DNA of 64,000 nt from Adineta steineri. Lineage: Eukaryota > Rotifera > Eurotatoria > Adinetida > Adinetidae. This document shows, in pieces, positions 49,809-60,723 of this stretch; the stretch's first letter is position 1, and the number at the start of each line of letters is the position of its first letter. The stretch is from NCBI GenBank assembly GCA_905250115.1, contig CAJNOI010000035.1:62001-126000 (forward strand), written 5' to 3'. The notes beneath the pieces are model-generated. The model saw only the letters and a program-made list of their open reading frames with translations, made no database searches and was not told the DNA's origin. Position numbers and translations under genes: made by a program.

Positions 49809-52800
49809 ATGATTCATAGTCTATTTATTATTAATGGAGCCAGGTAATTATTAAGAACTCATCAGTAGACATAAGAATATTTATGTTAATTATCTTTTTA
49901 TTTTGTAGTGATGTTTTTATGGAAAAACATTGGAAAACAGTAATTGGTAAATCAATATGTGATTATTTTTTCGAAGCACAATCAAAAGTTAGTTATATTT
50001 TTTATGATAAATTTCAAAATGAAATATTTTCTTACTTTAGTGCGCTAATCCCGAAGATGTTCCACCAGTCATTGCTACCCCACATCATTATTTAATTAAC
50101 ATCTATCGTAATAGTCTTTATTTTGTTGCTGTACTTACTCATGAACGTAAGTAATTTTGAAAACAAAATTTTCATTAAAAAACTTTATCGAATAAAATTT
50201 TTAGTTCCACCATTATTTGTTCTTGAATTTCTTCATCGTATAATGGATGTTTTCGAAGATTATTTTAGTGAATGTACAGAAACATCATTAAAAGATAATT
50301 ATGTTATTGTTTACGAAGTAAAATATTGATTCTCATGTTTTTCTCTTCATATAATTTCATTTTTATAATTTTAGTTATTGGATGAAATGCTTGATTCTGG
50401 TTTACCATTAGCAACAGAAACTAATATATTAAAAGAACTTATAAAACCACCAAATATATTCCGTAAAATGGCAAATATTGTTACTGGAGATAATACAAAG
50501 TACGTTAAATATTTCATAATTTATTTTCTTTTCATTTTTAGAATTAATGATAATCATAATAATAAAGAATGAAATAAGAGAGAAAGAAACAAACCAAAAC
50601 TTAAATTTATTCTTCTAGCATTAGTAATACACTTCCAACTAGTCAATTATCAAATATTCCATGGCGTCGTATGGGAGTTAGATATACAAATAATGAAGCT
50701 TATTTTGATTTAATTGAAGAAATAGATGCTATTATTGATCGTAATGGAGTTACAGTTATGAATGAAATTCAGGGATATGTAAGTGTAAATAAATATGGTT
50801 ATTGTTGTTATGCGATAAGGATAAAGTATCTAGTTTATATATATATATATTTTAATAATAATAATAATAATAAATTGACACCTATGTATATATAAATATA
50901 TTTATTGTTTCTTATTGAAACTTAGTGTTTCCATGTCGCGTGAAGATGCACAAAAAATAGGTTATGGAATGGAAACAGGAGTAATATGGCGTAAACCTGG
51001 AATAATTCATCGACCAAATGAAATTTTAGTAGATGTTACTGAATCACTTGATGCTATTCTGGATCAACGAGGAGTTATTATCGCTAGTGAAGCCAGCGGT
51101 GTGGTACGAATACATATATATTTGCACAATGCTAAATAATTAGCTAAGATTATTTTCGAGAAAAATATGATTGTTTATTTTTACGTTGATTTATTCGCTT
51201 TTATTGATTATCAAAAAACAAAAAAATTGAATAATATTTTGTATTTAGATTGATTGCTGTATTAAATTAAGTGGAATGCCTGATCTAACATTATCATTTG
51301 TTAATCCACGATTACTCGATGATGTTAGTTTTCATCCATGTGTACGATTAAAAAAATGGGAGGTAAGATTTATTAATATGTGTAGAAAATTATTTTATTT
51401 TTATTTGTTTTAAGGGCGAACGTGTTCTTTCATTTATTCCACCCGATGGAAATTTTCGTCTAATTTCCTATCATATTGGTTCACAAAAGTAAGTTATGAA
51501 TATTTATTTTATATTAAATATAATATTTTACTCTATATAAACAGATGTTCAAATGAGTAAGTTAATTGTTATTGCATGATAGAAACATTTCGTAGCCAAA
51601 TGTTGAAAATAAAATATCGACGTATAGAGTGCGGGTGTGGGTATCCTTCTGTTTTATACCCGCACCCACTCCACACCTACACTCACACCCACACCCACAC
51701 CCACACCCACCCCCCTTCTTTTCTTTGTATTTCATGATGTCGACGTTTTACATTATCGATATTTGATTTTCGACGTTTGGCTACTTTCCCGATAGAAATA
51801 TGTAAAATTTTCCCTGAAAACAAAAATGCTTTGAATAGACGTAGAAACAAAGAGATTTTAAGAAGAGCATCATGTTTCTTGAGCTGAGAATCTTCTATAT
51901 CATATTCATTTTTAATAGATAAATGATAATGTAACTAAAGATGGACCAACGAAAAGTCAGCTAGTGAATTTGTATTATACTTAGAATACTTTCTTTTTTA
52001 GTTAAATAATACTCTTATAAAAAACTCAAACTATACTTGATATTTACTTTTAGTTCAAATCTAATTTACCAGATTCTACTGAATCTCTCTATCAACATAG
52101 TGAGTTATTCACAATGAAAGAAGATGACTAATCATAAAAAATTCTAGTTCTAATACTGTAAATAAAATATTATATTTCTTATTGCTTATTATTTTAACTA
52201 ACATTAGAAGAGTACGTTTATTAATCCTTGCTTTTTCTTATAGATAAAATGTATATATAATAATAATAATATTTTTCGAAAAATAATATTTTATATTAAA
52301 TTTCTTTTTAGTGCAATATCTATTCCACTTTATGTTAAACATAATATTCAATTTCGTGAAGGTAGTAGTGGTCGATTTGAACTAACTGTTGGGCCAAAAC
52401 AAACAATGGGCAAAACTGTTTGTATTCTATATTGAATAAAATCTTATTTGAATTATTTTCCTATAATTTCTAGCTTGAAGCTGTTGTCATTGAATGTTCA
52501 ATGCCAAAAAGTGTACTTAATTGTACATTAACTCCAACACAAGGCAAATGTACATTTGATCCAGTTAAAAAACATCTTGTTTGGGACATTGGTAAAATCG
52601 AAAGTAATACACAAGCTGCTGCACGTTTACCATCATTACGTGGAAATATTGTTTTAACAACTGGTCAACCATTACCAGAATCAAATCCAGTATTAAATGT
52701 TCGTTTTACATTAAATCAAATAGCAATATCAGGCATACGTGTACAACGTGTTGATATGCATGGAGAAAAATATAAACCATTCAAAGGCGTTAAATATATA

Positions 52801-52839
52801 ACAACAGTTAAAAATGGTCGATTTCAAATTCGAACATAA
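49809..52839 (+). CDS. AP3M: AP-3 complex mu subunit
   Basis: AP-3 mu is the cargo-binding medium chain of the AP-3 adaptor that sorts proteins to lysosome-related organelles. The start MIHSLFIINGA is at 49809. The longin-like N domain has DVFMEKHWKTVIGKSICDYFFEA, PPVIATPHHYLINIYRN, PPLFVLEFLHRIMDVFEDYF, LPLATETNILKELIKPP. The mu homology domain follows: [120 protein letters not shown], and the end RFQIRT matches the human C terminus. The exon at 50619-50778 has a second, alternative version at 50926-51103; only one can be used per transcript. Confidence 0.95.
50619..50778 (+). CDS. AP3M: AP3M alternative exon A (canonical AP-3 type)
   Basis: 160 bases, entered in phase 2 from the exon ending in ACA-AA and left in phase 0 into the exon at 51249. 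It encodes [38 protein letters not shown] and ends NEIQGY, closely like vertebrate AP3M1 over the same span. It carries the first strand of the mu homology domain, including the conserved Asp (YFD) that in mu2 (Asp176) contacts the tyrosine of YxxPhi signals. Confidence 0.9.
50926..51103 (+). CDS. AP3M: AP3M alternative exon B (diverged duplicate)
   Basis: 178 bases, with acceptor cttag and donor gtacga. It has the same phases as exon A (2 in, 0 out). It encodes NVSMSREDAQKIGYGMETG, VIWRKPGIIHRPNEILVDVT, ESLDAILDQRGVIIASEASG V. Alignment to exon A is clear: W-R, then NE-x3-D, then E-x-DAI-D-x-G and a G before the shared IDCCIKLSG. Splicing A to B would give a TGA six codons into B, and skipping both breaks frame, so A and B are mutually exclusive. 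Confidence 0.85.
51592..51784. mobile_element. TIR element carrying a telomere-like CCCACA array
   Basis: Terminal inverted repeats of about 30 bases (gtagccaaatgttgaaaata at 51592 and its complement ending ggctac at 51784, about 85 percent alike) are flanked by TTTC on both sides (51588-51591 and 51785-51788), a likely 4-base target duplication. The interior contains gtgcgggtgtgggta and, at about 51684-51712, four to five tandem CCCACA units. It lies in an AP3M intron of about 820 bases. No transposase; non-autonomous. Confidence 0.75.
51684..51712. repeat. (CCCACA)n short array
   Basis: Tandem acaccc/cccaca hexamers, about 4.5 copies, then a C run. On the other strand the unit is TGTGGG, the hexamer I recall as the telomere repeat of the bdelloid Adineta vaga. 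It is internal to a small TIR element, so interstitial. Confidence 0.75.
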
Positions 52840-52999
52840 GTCAATTAAATTATTTTTTTGTGTAAACGAATATGTGTGTGCAATAGAAAAACAAAAATCC
52901 AAATGAATGTTGTTCCGTATTTTATGATTTTATTTTATTTTATATTGATATTGTCTTTTAGTTTCCAATTTCATGATTATAAACAGTCGAGAAATACAT

Positions 53000-53021
53000 T
53001 GATTTTTTTTTCTTCTTGTAG
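53000..53021 (+). promoter_or_regulatory. Acceptor site before CREBL2
   Basis: A T-rich tract ending cttcttgtag at 53021, 27 bases upstream of the CREBL2 ATG and only 182 bases after the AP3M stop. No coding donor pairs with it, fitting a spliced-leader acceptor inside a polycistron. Confidence 0.45.
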
Positions 53022-53047
53022 ATTTATATGTATATATAAAAACCAAA

Positions 53048-53330
53048 ATGGGTAAACGAGGTCGCAAACCAATTAAAAGTGATTCAAATACACGATTAGA
53101 AAAAAGTCGTGAAAGTGCCCGGCAATGTCGTCACAGAAAAAAAACTTCGATATGAATATTTAGAAGAACTTGTTACGGATCGTGAAAAAGCCATCGTACA
53201 ATTGCAACAAGAATTAGAACGTCTTCGAACAATTTGTCAATATTTGGATCAAAATGGAATTAATAATGAAATACGTCAGGAGTTAATTCAATGGAAAGAT
53301 GATCCCGATGTGGCTAATTTAATAAAATAA
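53048..53330 (+). CDS. CREBL2: CREBL2-like bZIP protein
   Basis: CREBL2 is a small bZIP nuclear protein that cooperates with CREB. The start MGKRGRKPIKSDSN at 53048 lies inside the region matching human KKPGKRGRKP. The basic region is RLEKSRESARQCRHRKK; then the frame breaks. The leucine-zipper part, LRYEYLEELVTDREKAIVQL, lies one frame over, and is joined by removing one A from the 8-A run 53137-53144. Human CREBL2 has RKKLRYQYLEELV across exactly this point, so the join is secure. The protein ends DDPDVANLIK, about 93 residues. No intron seen. Third gene in the + cluster. Confidence 0.88.
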
Positions 53331-53555
53331 AAGAAGAAGAAAAAAATAATAACTTTATTATTTCCGCTCTTTTTATTTTTTAATGTATACATTATGTAAA
53401 ATCATCCGGTTTCTCTTTTTTTTGCTTTACATTTTGTCTAACAGTGAAATTAAAAATGTGCAACTAATGCACAAATAATATTAAAATAAATAAAATAAGA
53501 AAAAATGTCAACAATTTGTTCTGATTGATTTCTCCATATCGAAAAAAATTATAAG

Positions 53556-53572
53556 AATTTTTCTAATTTTAG
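53556..53572 (+). promoter_or_regulatory. Acceptor site before IMP3
   Basis: tttttctaattttag ends at 53572, 24 bases before the IMP3 ATG and 242 bases after the CREBL2 stop. Same arrangement as before CREBL2 and AP3M. Confidence 0.45.
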
Positions 53573-53596
53573 ATCAACAAAAAGAAAAATCTAATC

Positions 53597-54309
53597 ATGG
53601 TTCGAAAATTACGTTTTCATGAGCGTAAATTATTGAAAAAAGTTGATTTTATCAATTGGGAAGTTGATAAAAATCTACATGAAGTAACTGTTATGCGTAA
53701 ATTTCATATACAAAAACGTGAAGATTATACGAAATATAATGATTTATCACGAAAAATACGTGAATTAGCACGTAAAATAAAAGAATTAGATGCGAATGAT
53801 CCATTTCGTATTGAAGCAACACGTACATTATTAGAAAAATTGTAAGAAAATTTTTTTTAAAAGAAAATATTTCGTTTATTTTTTTATTTTTTTTCAAAGA
53901 CATACAATTGGTTTAATACCAACAAAAGAAAATCTTGAATTAGTTGATAAAATAACTGCCAGTCGATTTTGCCGACGTCGTTTACCTTGTATAATGACAC
54001 GTAATCATATGGCACAACATTTACCAGCAGCAGCGAAATTTGTAGAACAAGGACATATTCGTATTGGACCTGATATTGTTAGTGATCCAGCATTTCTTGT
54101 TACAAGGTAAATATTCTTATTCTATTTCGTTGAAATTCTTTAATATTATACTTTCTTTGAAATTTAGAAATACAGAAGATTTTATTTCATGGACTGATAA
54201 TTCAGCAATACGAAGACAATTATTAGAATATCAAGATATGGTAATTTTATATTTATTGAAAATTATTTTTATTTATTTTTTGTATTTTTAGGAAACTGAA
54301 ATTGTTTAA
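53597..54309 (+). CDS. IMP3: U3 snoRNP protein IMP3 (uS4-like)
   Basis: IMP3 is a U3 small nucleolar ribonucleoprotein subunit needed for 18S rRNA maturation. The start [23 protein letters not shown] matches the human N terminus. Next come [81 protein letters not shown] (an S4 RNA-binding fold) and [19 protein letters not shown], ending in a short exon METEIV with the stop at 54307-54309. Four exons, with introns of about 55 bases. About 180 residues, as in human (184). Intact. Confidence 0.95.
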
Positions 54310-57300
54310 TTTGCTGTTTTGTTATTATCAATAAAATAGAGATATATGTTATATCTCTTGAGATCTAATTATTTCTCATATAAATATCAAATGATGAAGA
54401 TAAACTAATAAAATATAAAAGTCAATTACTTCTTAGGTTATTCTTCTCAGCAATTTCATGAAGGTTTTTAGGCCATTTCAATTGTGATCTAATGATTATT
54501 TAGAAAAAAAGATTTCATTCAGTTATCTTAAAATCATAACCACTCGATAAACATCTAAAGTTGAATTGAATTACAAGTGCTTGAATAATAGTAAAATAAT
54601 TTATTTGAGTAAAAGTTTACAATCAGTCATTGTTGTCAATATTTTTTCATAAAATATTTACCAAACTTGATTTAGATATTGTATTCCACGTGAAGTTACG
54701 TTATTGTGAGAAACAGAAGTTTACATCGATACTTCACATATAAAGTTTGTTAAAAATGGTTAAGTTACGTGAACTCCAAATTTGCAGTTTATGAGTTTCA
54801 AGTTTTTCGACAAATTGTGGCTTGTAGCTATGTCGTTTTTCTTCTTGAGCATCACCAGTCGACTCAGTACAGTTCAGAGTATCTATTAGAGCAATCAAAA
54901 ACTGATGATTACAGTTTTCGCGAAAACTTAGATGTCCGTAAACTCCAAATATGGAGCATACTTAACTTGACTGTTAAAAATACATTATACTCATTTTGTC
55001 ACAGGTAAATAAACCTTGAATAATATCCGATCTAGTTATATTTGACATTTTTTTGCTATGACAAAACAAATCTGATTGTATTTAGAAATCAACCGGTGAT
55101 GAATTCGAACGAATCAATTTCCTTTTTGACTTAATCAAAACAAAATTTTTTGTAAATATTTTTATTTCTTTCTCGTTATATATTTTCAATCAATATGATT
55201 ATCTCTAGTCTATCAAATAATTTTCAATTAGATTTAAACATATATATATGATAATGATTGACAGAACATGTATATAATATCTTAACAATGTTTGTTCTCA
55301 AACATACTTTTATTCAAAATGAGACCTATGTATACAAAAGTAAAAACTAATAATGTCTATCAAGATTTTTTCTTTTTTTCCTTTCCTCTTCTCATAGATT
55401 ATTGAATAATGAACAGATGGCATTGTATATTCATCTCACTTTTTTTTCTTGTCTTGTTCCTTGTTGTTCATATCGATATCTGATTAAGGTGCATATTGAA
55501 ATATATATATACATACATAGCTACAGAACGGGAAAAGCAAATATTGACTGACGCCAAGAAACCTTCATTTAGGTATCGATTACTTTTTTTTTTCTGAAGG
55601 TCTATGATCCGATTACAACGAACTTTTGAATATAATTTTTTTTTTGTTAGAAGAGAAACGATGCATAAATGGATGTTAAAGTAAGTCTAAACGGAAATCG
55701 AATGAATTTGCTTTAGTTTTTTTTTTCGTATTTACTTGTGATGTCAGTAGAAGGAAATCGAATGTAAATTTTAATCATCTTCTTCCATCTATTTTCTATG
55801 TTAACGAACACAATTGATCGATCATCAATCGAATGCGACAACGGAACTAACCATAGACATTATTCGTATGTTTGCTCTAAGCAAACGTCTCCGTTTGGTC
55901 TCTTATTCTCTCGTCACGATCCGAAATTGATGTATGATGATGAGGTGTGACCATAGTTTATTCTTTGCTCATTTTTAATGAATAAACTTCGACGAGAGAA
56001 AAAAAAACCATCTGGTAATTTTTATTTTAAGTAAGAAACAAAAAGAAAAACAGGAGAAACAAGTTAATAATAATAATAATAATACAAATTCTAAAAGTTA
56101 ATCCTTCATTTTCATAGGCGGAACAATGTTAATCAAAAAAGAAAACGAGATTGCTTGATCTTTTGTTTGAATGAAGCTTCGGCTGCTCAATTCATATTTG
56201 ACCTTGTTTCTACACGCACACACTTCTTCAAGTATATTTGACAAAGCTATGTATTGAATGAATAAAAAAAGAAGAAGAAGAAGAAAACGAAAAAGAATTT
56301 ATGTTAAGCTTTGAGAGTCAACACTAAACTAAGTAGAATATACACATACACTTATTCGAACACAAGAGCTGATTGTCGTCGTCAAGTGATCAAATGTGAT
56401 AAAAGCATTGAGAGAGAGAGAAAAAATGTCTTAACAAATTATAATTTTAGTAAATCCCCGCTTTCTTTTTCTATTGAACATCCGCTTTTGTATTTTCACA
56501 GTTTGTAGTGAAAAAGGAAATGGATTAATGTTTGTTATTCATTTGATGATCAAAAGTGATTTGAAATCTAAAGAATTGAATCATATATATTTTTTATCCA
56601 AAAAGAATGTTTGTTCTCACTTAGAAACAAGAAAAACGACTCATCATCATCATCAACACATTGACTTAAAGACACCTGTGTGAAATGGCAAAAGAAAATA
56701 TAGTTCTTTTGATCAAATAGAATATTATTCTTATGTCTTGACATATCATTTTTAAGAATAAAAAAGAAAAACAAGAGAGAATTGTCACATGTATATATCA
56801 ATTTGCTTATTTAAGAGCTATATATTCATCAAATGAATCTAAAGAGATTTCACTCACTTTCATTTTATTTAATATTGCCAATTGATTACAAGTCGTGTCA
56901 CGTACAATGAATCCTTAGAAAAAAATACTTATTCAAATCTACTAATGAAGTCAGTCGTTCAACTTCATTTAATGGCATGAATATCTCAATGAAAGATTCG
57001 TTCTTTTTTTCTTCTTGTTCTTCTTCGTCTTATAAGCTTGCATGTCTATCCTTCGGTTCTCGAGTTACTTTTGTTCGCATATTTACCTTTGGCAACCGTA
57101 CATAATTTCTTCTTCTTCTTCTTCTTCTTCTACTTCTTCCTTTGCTAACATATTGTGAAATAAGTTAAGAGAAAAAAGTAAGTAGTTTATATTCTTGATT
57201 AGTAAATTAGTATTAAAATTGTTTTTCATTATCAACAAACATATTGACATGCTTGTCTTAACTTTCTTTCTATATATACATGACTCACAAACCTTTTAAC

Positions 57301-58956
57301 ATTTATACATACATATACTCTCTCGTTCTCTTAACTTAAATTTACTTTTTGAAAATGAGAATCATAGAGAAGAGAAGACGACGACGACAATGATGATGAG
57401 AGAGAAGAAAAAGAAATGAAGAATTTATATCGTATGTATATACTACAACAACAACAACAACAATATCAGACAGGTTCACTTTTTGAACATATGATTTGTT
57501 TCGATGTCAGTTAGAATACAAGATGAACTTGATGTGAAATTGATCGATCGATCAAGCAACGAAAAAAATAAGAATAAGAATGAAAATATCTTATACAGGT
57601 GAGAGAGTTACCATATCTAACGATGTGCTAAGATTTATTATTATTTTCTTCTATCACACCTTTTTCTTCTTCTCTCGATTGTCATAGTTTCACTTAGTTT
57701 GATGATAATCCAATAGAAAATTAATATACGTGATTATTCAAGGTATTCAAAGCTTCTTCCTCAATTTGCATTAAAATATAGAAAACGGAAATACAACAAC
57801 ACATGCAGGCCATCCCTTTTTTTTTTTCTCTAACATAACTAGATATATATACACACGTCAGGGCGGGATTAGAGACGATGACTACCTTTATATTTGCTCA
57901 ATTTGCACACGTACATTAAGAGAGTGACCAGCAGTATAACGAATCATCTATACATTCTTCTTTTAGATATGACAAACATCGAAGGTATCACGCTCTATTC
58001 ACTATGAAGGAAATGTTGATAAAAAGGATTTATTCGTTTACATGTAAATCATCAGGGTCATTCATTTCCCTTCTCCTACTTCTTTTTTTTCGAATGACCC
58101 AAAAAAGAAAAGATTCTTTTATCACTAAAGATCATCAGCTTATAGAGTAAAATAAAAAAAAACATGTTTTCTATCCGTTTTAAAAGATTCAAAAGATAAT
58201 AACTAAGAGTAGCTTATAGATAATATAAAATAAACAAATATCGTTATCACAGTTACTCGAAATATTGAAGAAGTAGATATTTATTGCCACTTCCACATTT
58301 CATTTTTATCAAGTATATAATAAATTAATTTTGTCAAACTTCAAGTATGATCATGTTCTATTCAATTAATATGATTACATCCATAGCACCTACTCATCAT
58401 TATTATTTTCTTTCTCAGAATGAATTTTTCCCTATTTTCTAAAACAAAAAAATGAATATGGGAACTTAATGAATATTCTATTGATAAAGATGTTTGTTAA
58501 GATACATTATCATTTGATTCGTTTATTGTTGTTTGAAAAAGAATATGATTGGCTCATAGTGCAACAACATTACGATTGGTTGAAGGTCGTTAAGAGAAGC
58601 AGAAAAAAAAAACTTGCGAGAAGAAGGTTTCTCTCTTTCTCGCAAATTAATAATTGCAATATAGAAGAAGAAGAAGAAGAACCGTTTTTTTTTCTTCATT
58701 CTCAATCGAGACGAAGAAGTAAAAGTTTTTTCCTCTTTCTCTCTGTCTCTCTCTCTCTCTCTTGCTCCCTTTCTCTTTTTTTTTCTCTCTCTCTTTTGCG
58801 ATAAAGAGATGTAAAATCTACAGAAGAAGAAGGGGCCAATATTATTCTAGCAAGCAGCAATCAGCAACGACGACGCGCGAAGCAAATATTGTTTCCATTT
58901 ATTTGTAACGCACAAACATATCCACGCGCGTGTACACGCACGTATCGTGCACATAT

Positions 58957-58987
<31 letters not shown>

Positions 58988-59177
58988 TTTATTAAGATTT
59001 TTCAAGAAGTTGTATAGAAAAAAAAGTATGTGTGTCTACTCAATTATAAGTACATATTAACAAAACTAATATAAATAATTTTTTTTATCGATAGATGAAG
59101 AGAGAAAGAGACAGTTGATTTAAATAAAAACAAAAACAAACATTAGTTTTTCTTCTTTTTAATATATTTACAGTTTC
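54310..59177. other. 4.9 kb gene-free region upstream of FoxA
   Basis: I find no gene. Content includes AT-rich sequence, a moderately GC patch (54700-55010) with an open frame I do not trust, (TTC)n at about 57107-57130, (CAA)n at 57444-57463, a CGACGACGAC patch near 57380, and (CT)n with long T runs at 58733-58798. In such a compact genome a gap this size before a developmental regulator suggests cis-regulatory sequence. A splice acceptor (tttacag, 59167-59173) lies 4 bases before the FoxA ATG, so an untranslated exon or outron is upstream. Confidence 0.5.
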
Positions 59178-60279
59178 ATGTCATCATCACCCAAAACATC
59201 AGGGACTTATCCAACAAATTGTTGTTATCAACAATCTCCCTATGGAAATAATCCTCCAGGACAATATTCTCTTGTACCACTTCCACCACCATCACATCAT
59301 CATCATCAACAACAACTAGTCAATAATAATGGTCAAACCTTGTCACCAACATCTTTATCTATGGTTTATAATAATGGTCAACAACAACCTACATCATCAT
59401 CATCACCTTCTTATGGAACACCTTCATCATTAAATGTTCTTCATACACTTTCACCAACACGTTATCAAAATCAACAAATCAATGATAAAGTAAATAATAA
59501 TTCAACAACAGTTATAACTAACGGACAAGTACAATCAATGCCAGTTAATAATGTTACAAATAGCGCTGCAGCATTGGCAGCTGCAACAGCATATAGAAGA
59601 AATTTTAATGCATGTGCTAAACCACCATATAGGTAATTTCTTCTTTTTTTCTTATCTAAATTGATGGATTTTCTTTTTCTTTTTTTTTTGCAAATAGTTA
59701 TATATCTTTGATTACAATGGCTATACAATTATCATCAAATCGTATGTGTACATTGTCAGAAATCTATCAATTTATAATGGATTCATTTCCATATTACCGT
59801 CAAAATCAACAAAGATGGCAAAATTCTATTCGACATTCATTAAGTTTTAATGATTGTTTTGTTAAAGTACCACGAAGTCCTGATCGGTAATTTAGATCTT
59901 TTTTTTTCGATTAATATATATGTATATATTCTGTTTAATAGACCAGGTAAAGGTTCTTATTGGACATTACATCAAGATGCAACAAATATGTTTGAAAATG
60001 GTTGTTATCTTCGACGACAAAAACGTTTTAAATGTAAGTTTTTAATTGATCGGTATATAAATTAAAATTTATTTGTGCTATAAAAGCTTTCGTAGGTAAT
60101 AAGCGTGATATGTCATGCCGTATGCCACATGATCGAGATTCTAATAATAATACTCGACGTAATGGAATGAATAATAGTCTTGATAAATCAACAGCATCAA
60201 CAGGTAGTGGACAACGAAGTCCACTTTCATCTGCATCGGATAAATCATGTGATGAACAATTATTACTTATGCAACAACA

Positions 60280-60310
<31 letters not shown>

Positions 60311-60723
60311 AGATCAATGTATATGCAACATCATCCACAACAAGCATTATCTGGTAATACAATTTATTAAGAAAATTTATTTTTTTTATTTATAATAATT
60401 AATTTTTTATAGCATCAGAATCACCAGATTCTCGTAATTTACAAATTTCATCATCAACATCATCAGGTGCAACTGCTGGTGTTAAACAACTTAAACAGGA
60501 ACAGTGTGAATTTAATCAAATGTCATTTGATCCTCATACATTTCCTGGTTATTCACCATTTGCCATCAATACACTTATTATGCATCCAAGTTTTGGTGAT
60601 AATCCTGCAGCATTAAATGCATATTATGCATCACAATTGCCACAAACAGCATTTGTTCCATCATCATCAACAGATTATTATCATCATTCAGCAATGTATG
60701 CACCGCAACCAACTGCATTGTAA
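59178..60723 (+). CDS. FOXA: Forkhead transcription factor FoxA (HNF3)
   Basis: FoxA is an endoderm/gut pioneer factor. Five exons: 59178-59632, 59698-59886, 59942-60033, 60096-60353 and 60413-60723, with phases matched. The N-terminal region is His/Gln/Ser-rich. The forkhead domain spans exons 1-4: [91 protein letters not shown]. Identity to vertebrate FOXA over this stretch is very high, including [14 protein letters not shown] helix 3. The tail has a polyQ run (60272-60309) and an EH1-like motif, SPFAINTLI, which corresponds to the FoxA Groucho-binding segment. Intact frame; the open frame on minus is a shadow. Confidence 0.95.
60272..60309 (+). repeat. PolyQ-coding CAA/CAG tract in FoxA
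   Basis: About 13 consecutive Gln codons, mixed CAA and CAG, in exon 4. Likely length-variable. Confidence 0.8.

Noticed and set aside
54700..55010. Inverted-repeat element suggested by two 'gtgaactccaaat/gtaaactccaaat' segments
   Set aside because: The similarity is short and direct rather than inverted, and termini or target duplications could not be defined.
58469..58804. 111-codon open frame before FoxA ending in Ser/Leu repeats
   Set aside because: It is a (CT)n/T microsatellite read as Ser-Leu-Phe; no protein character.
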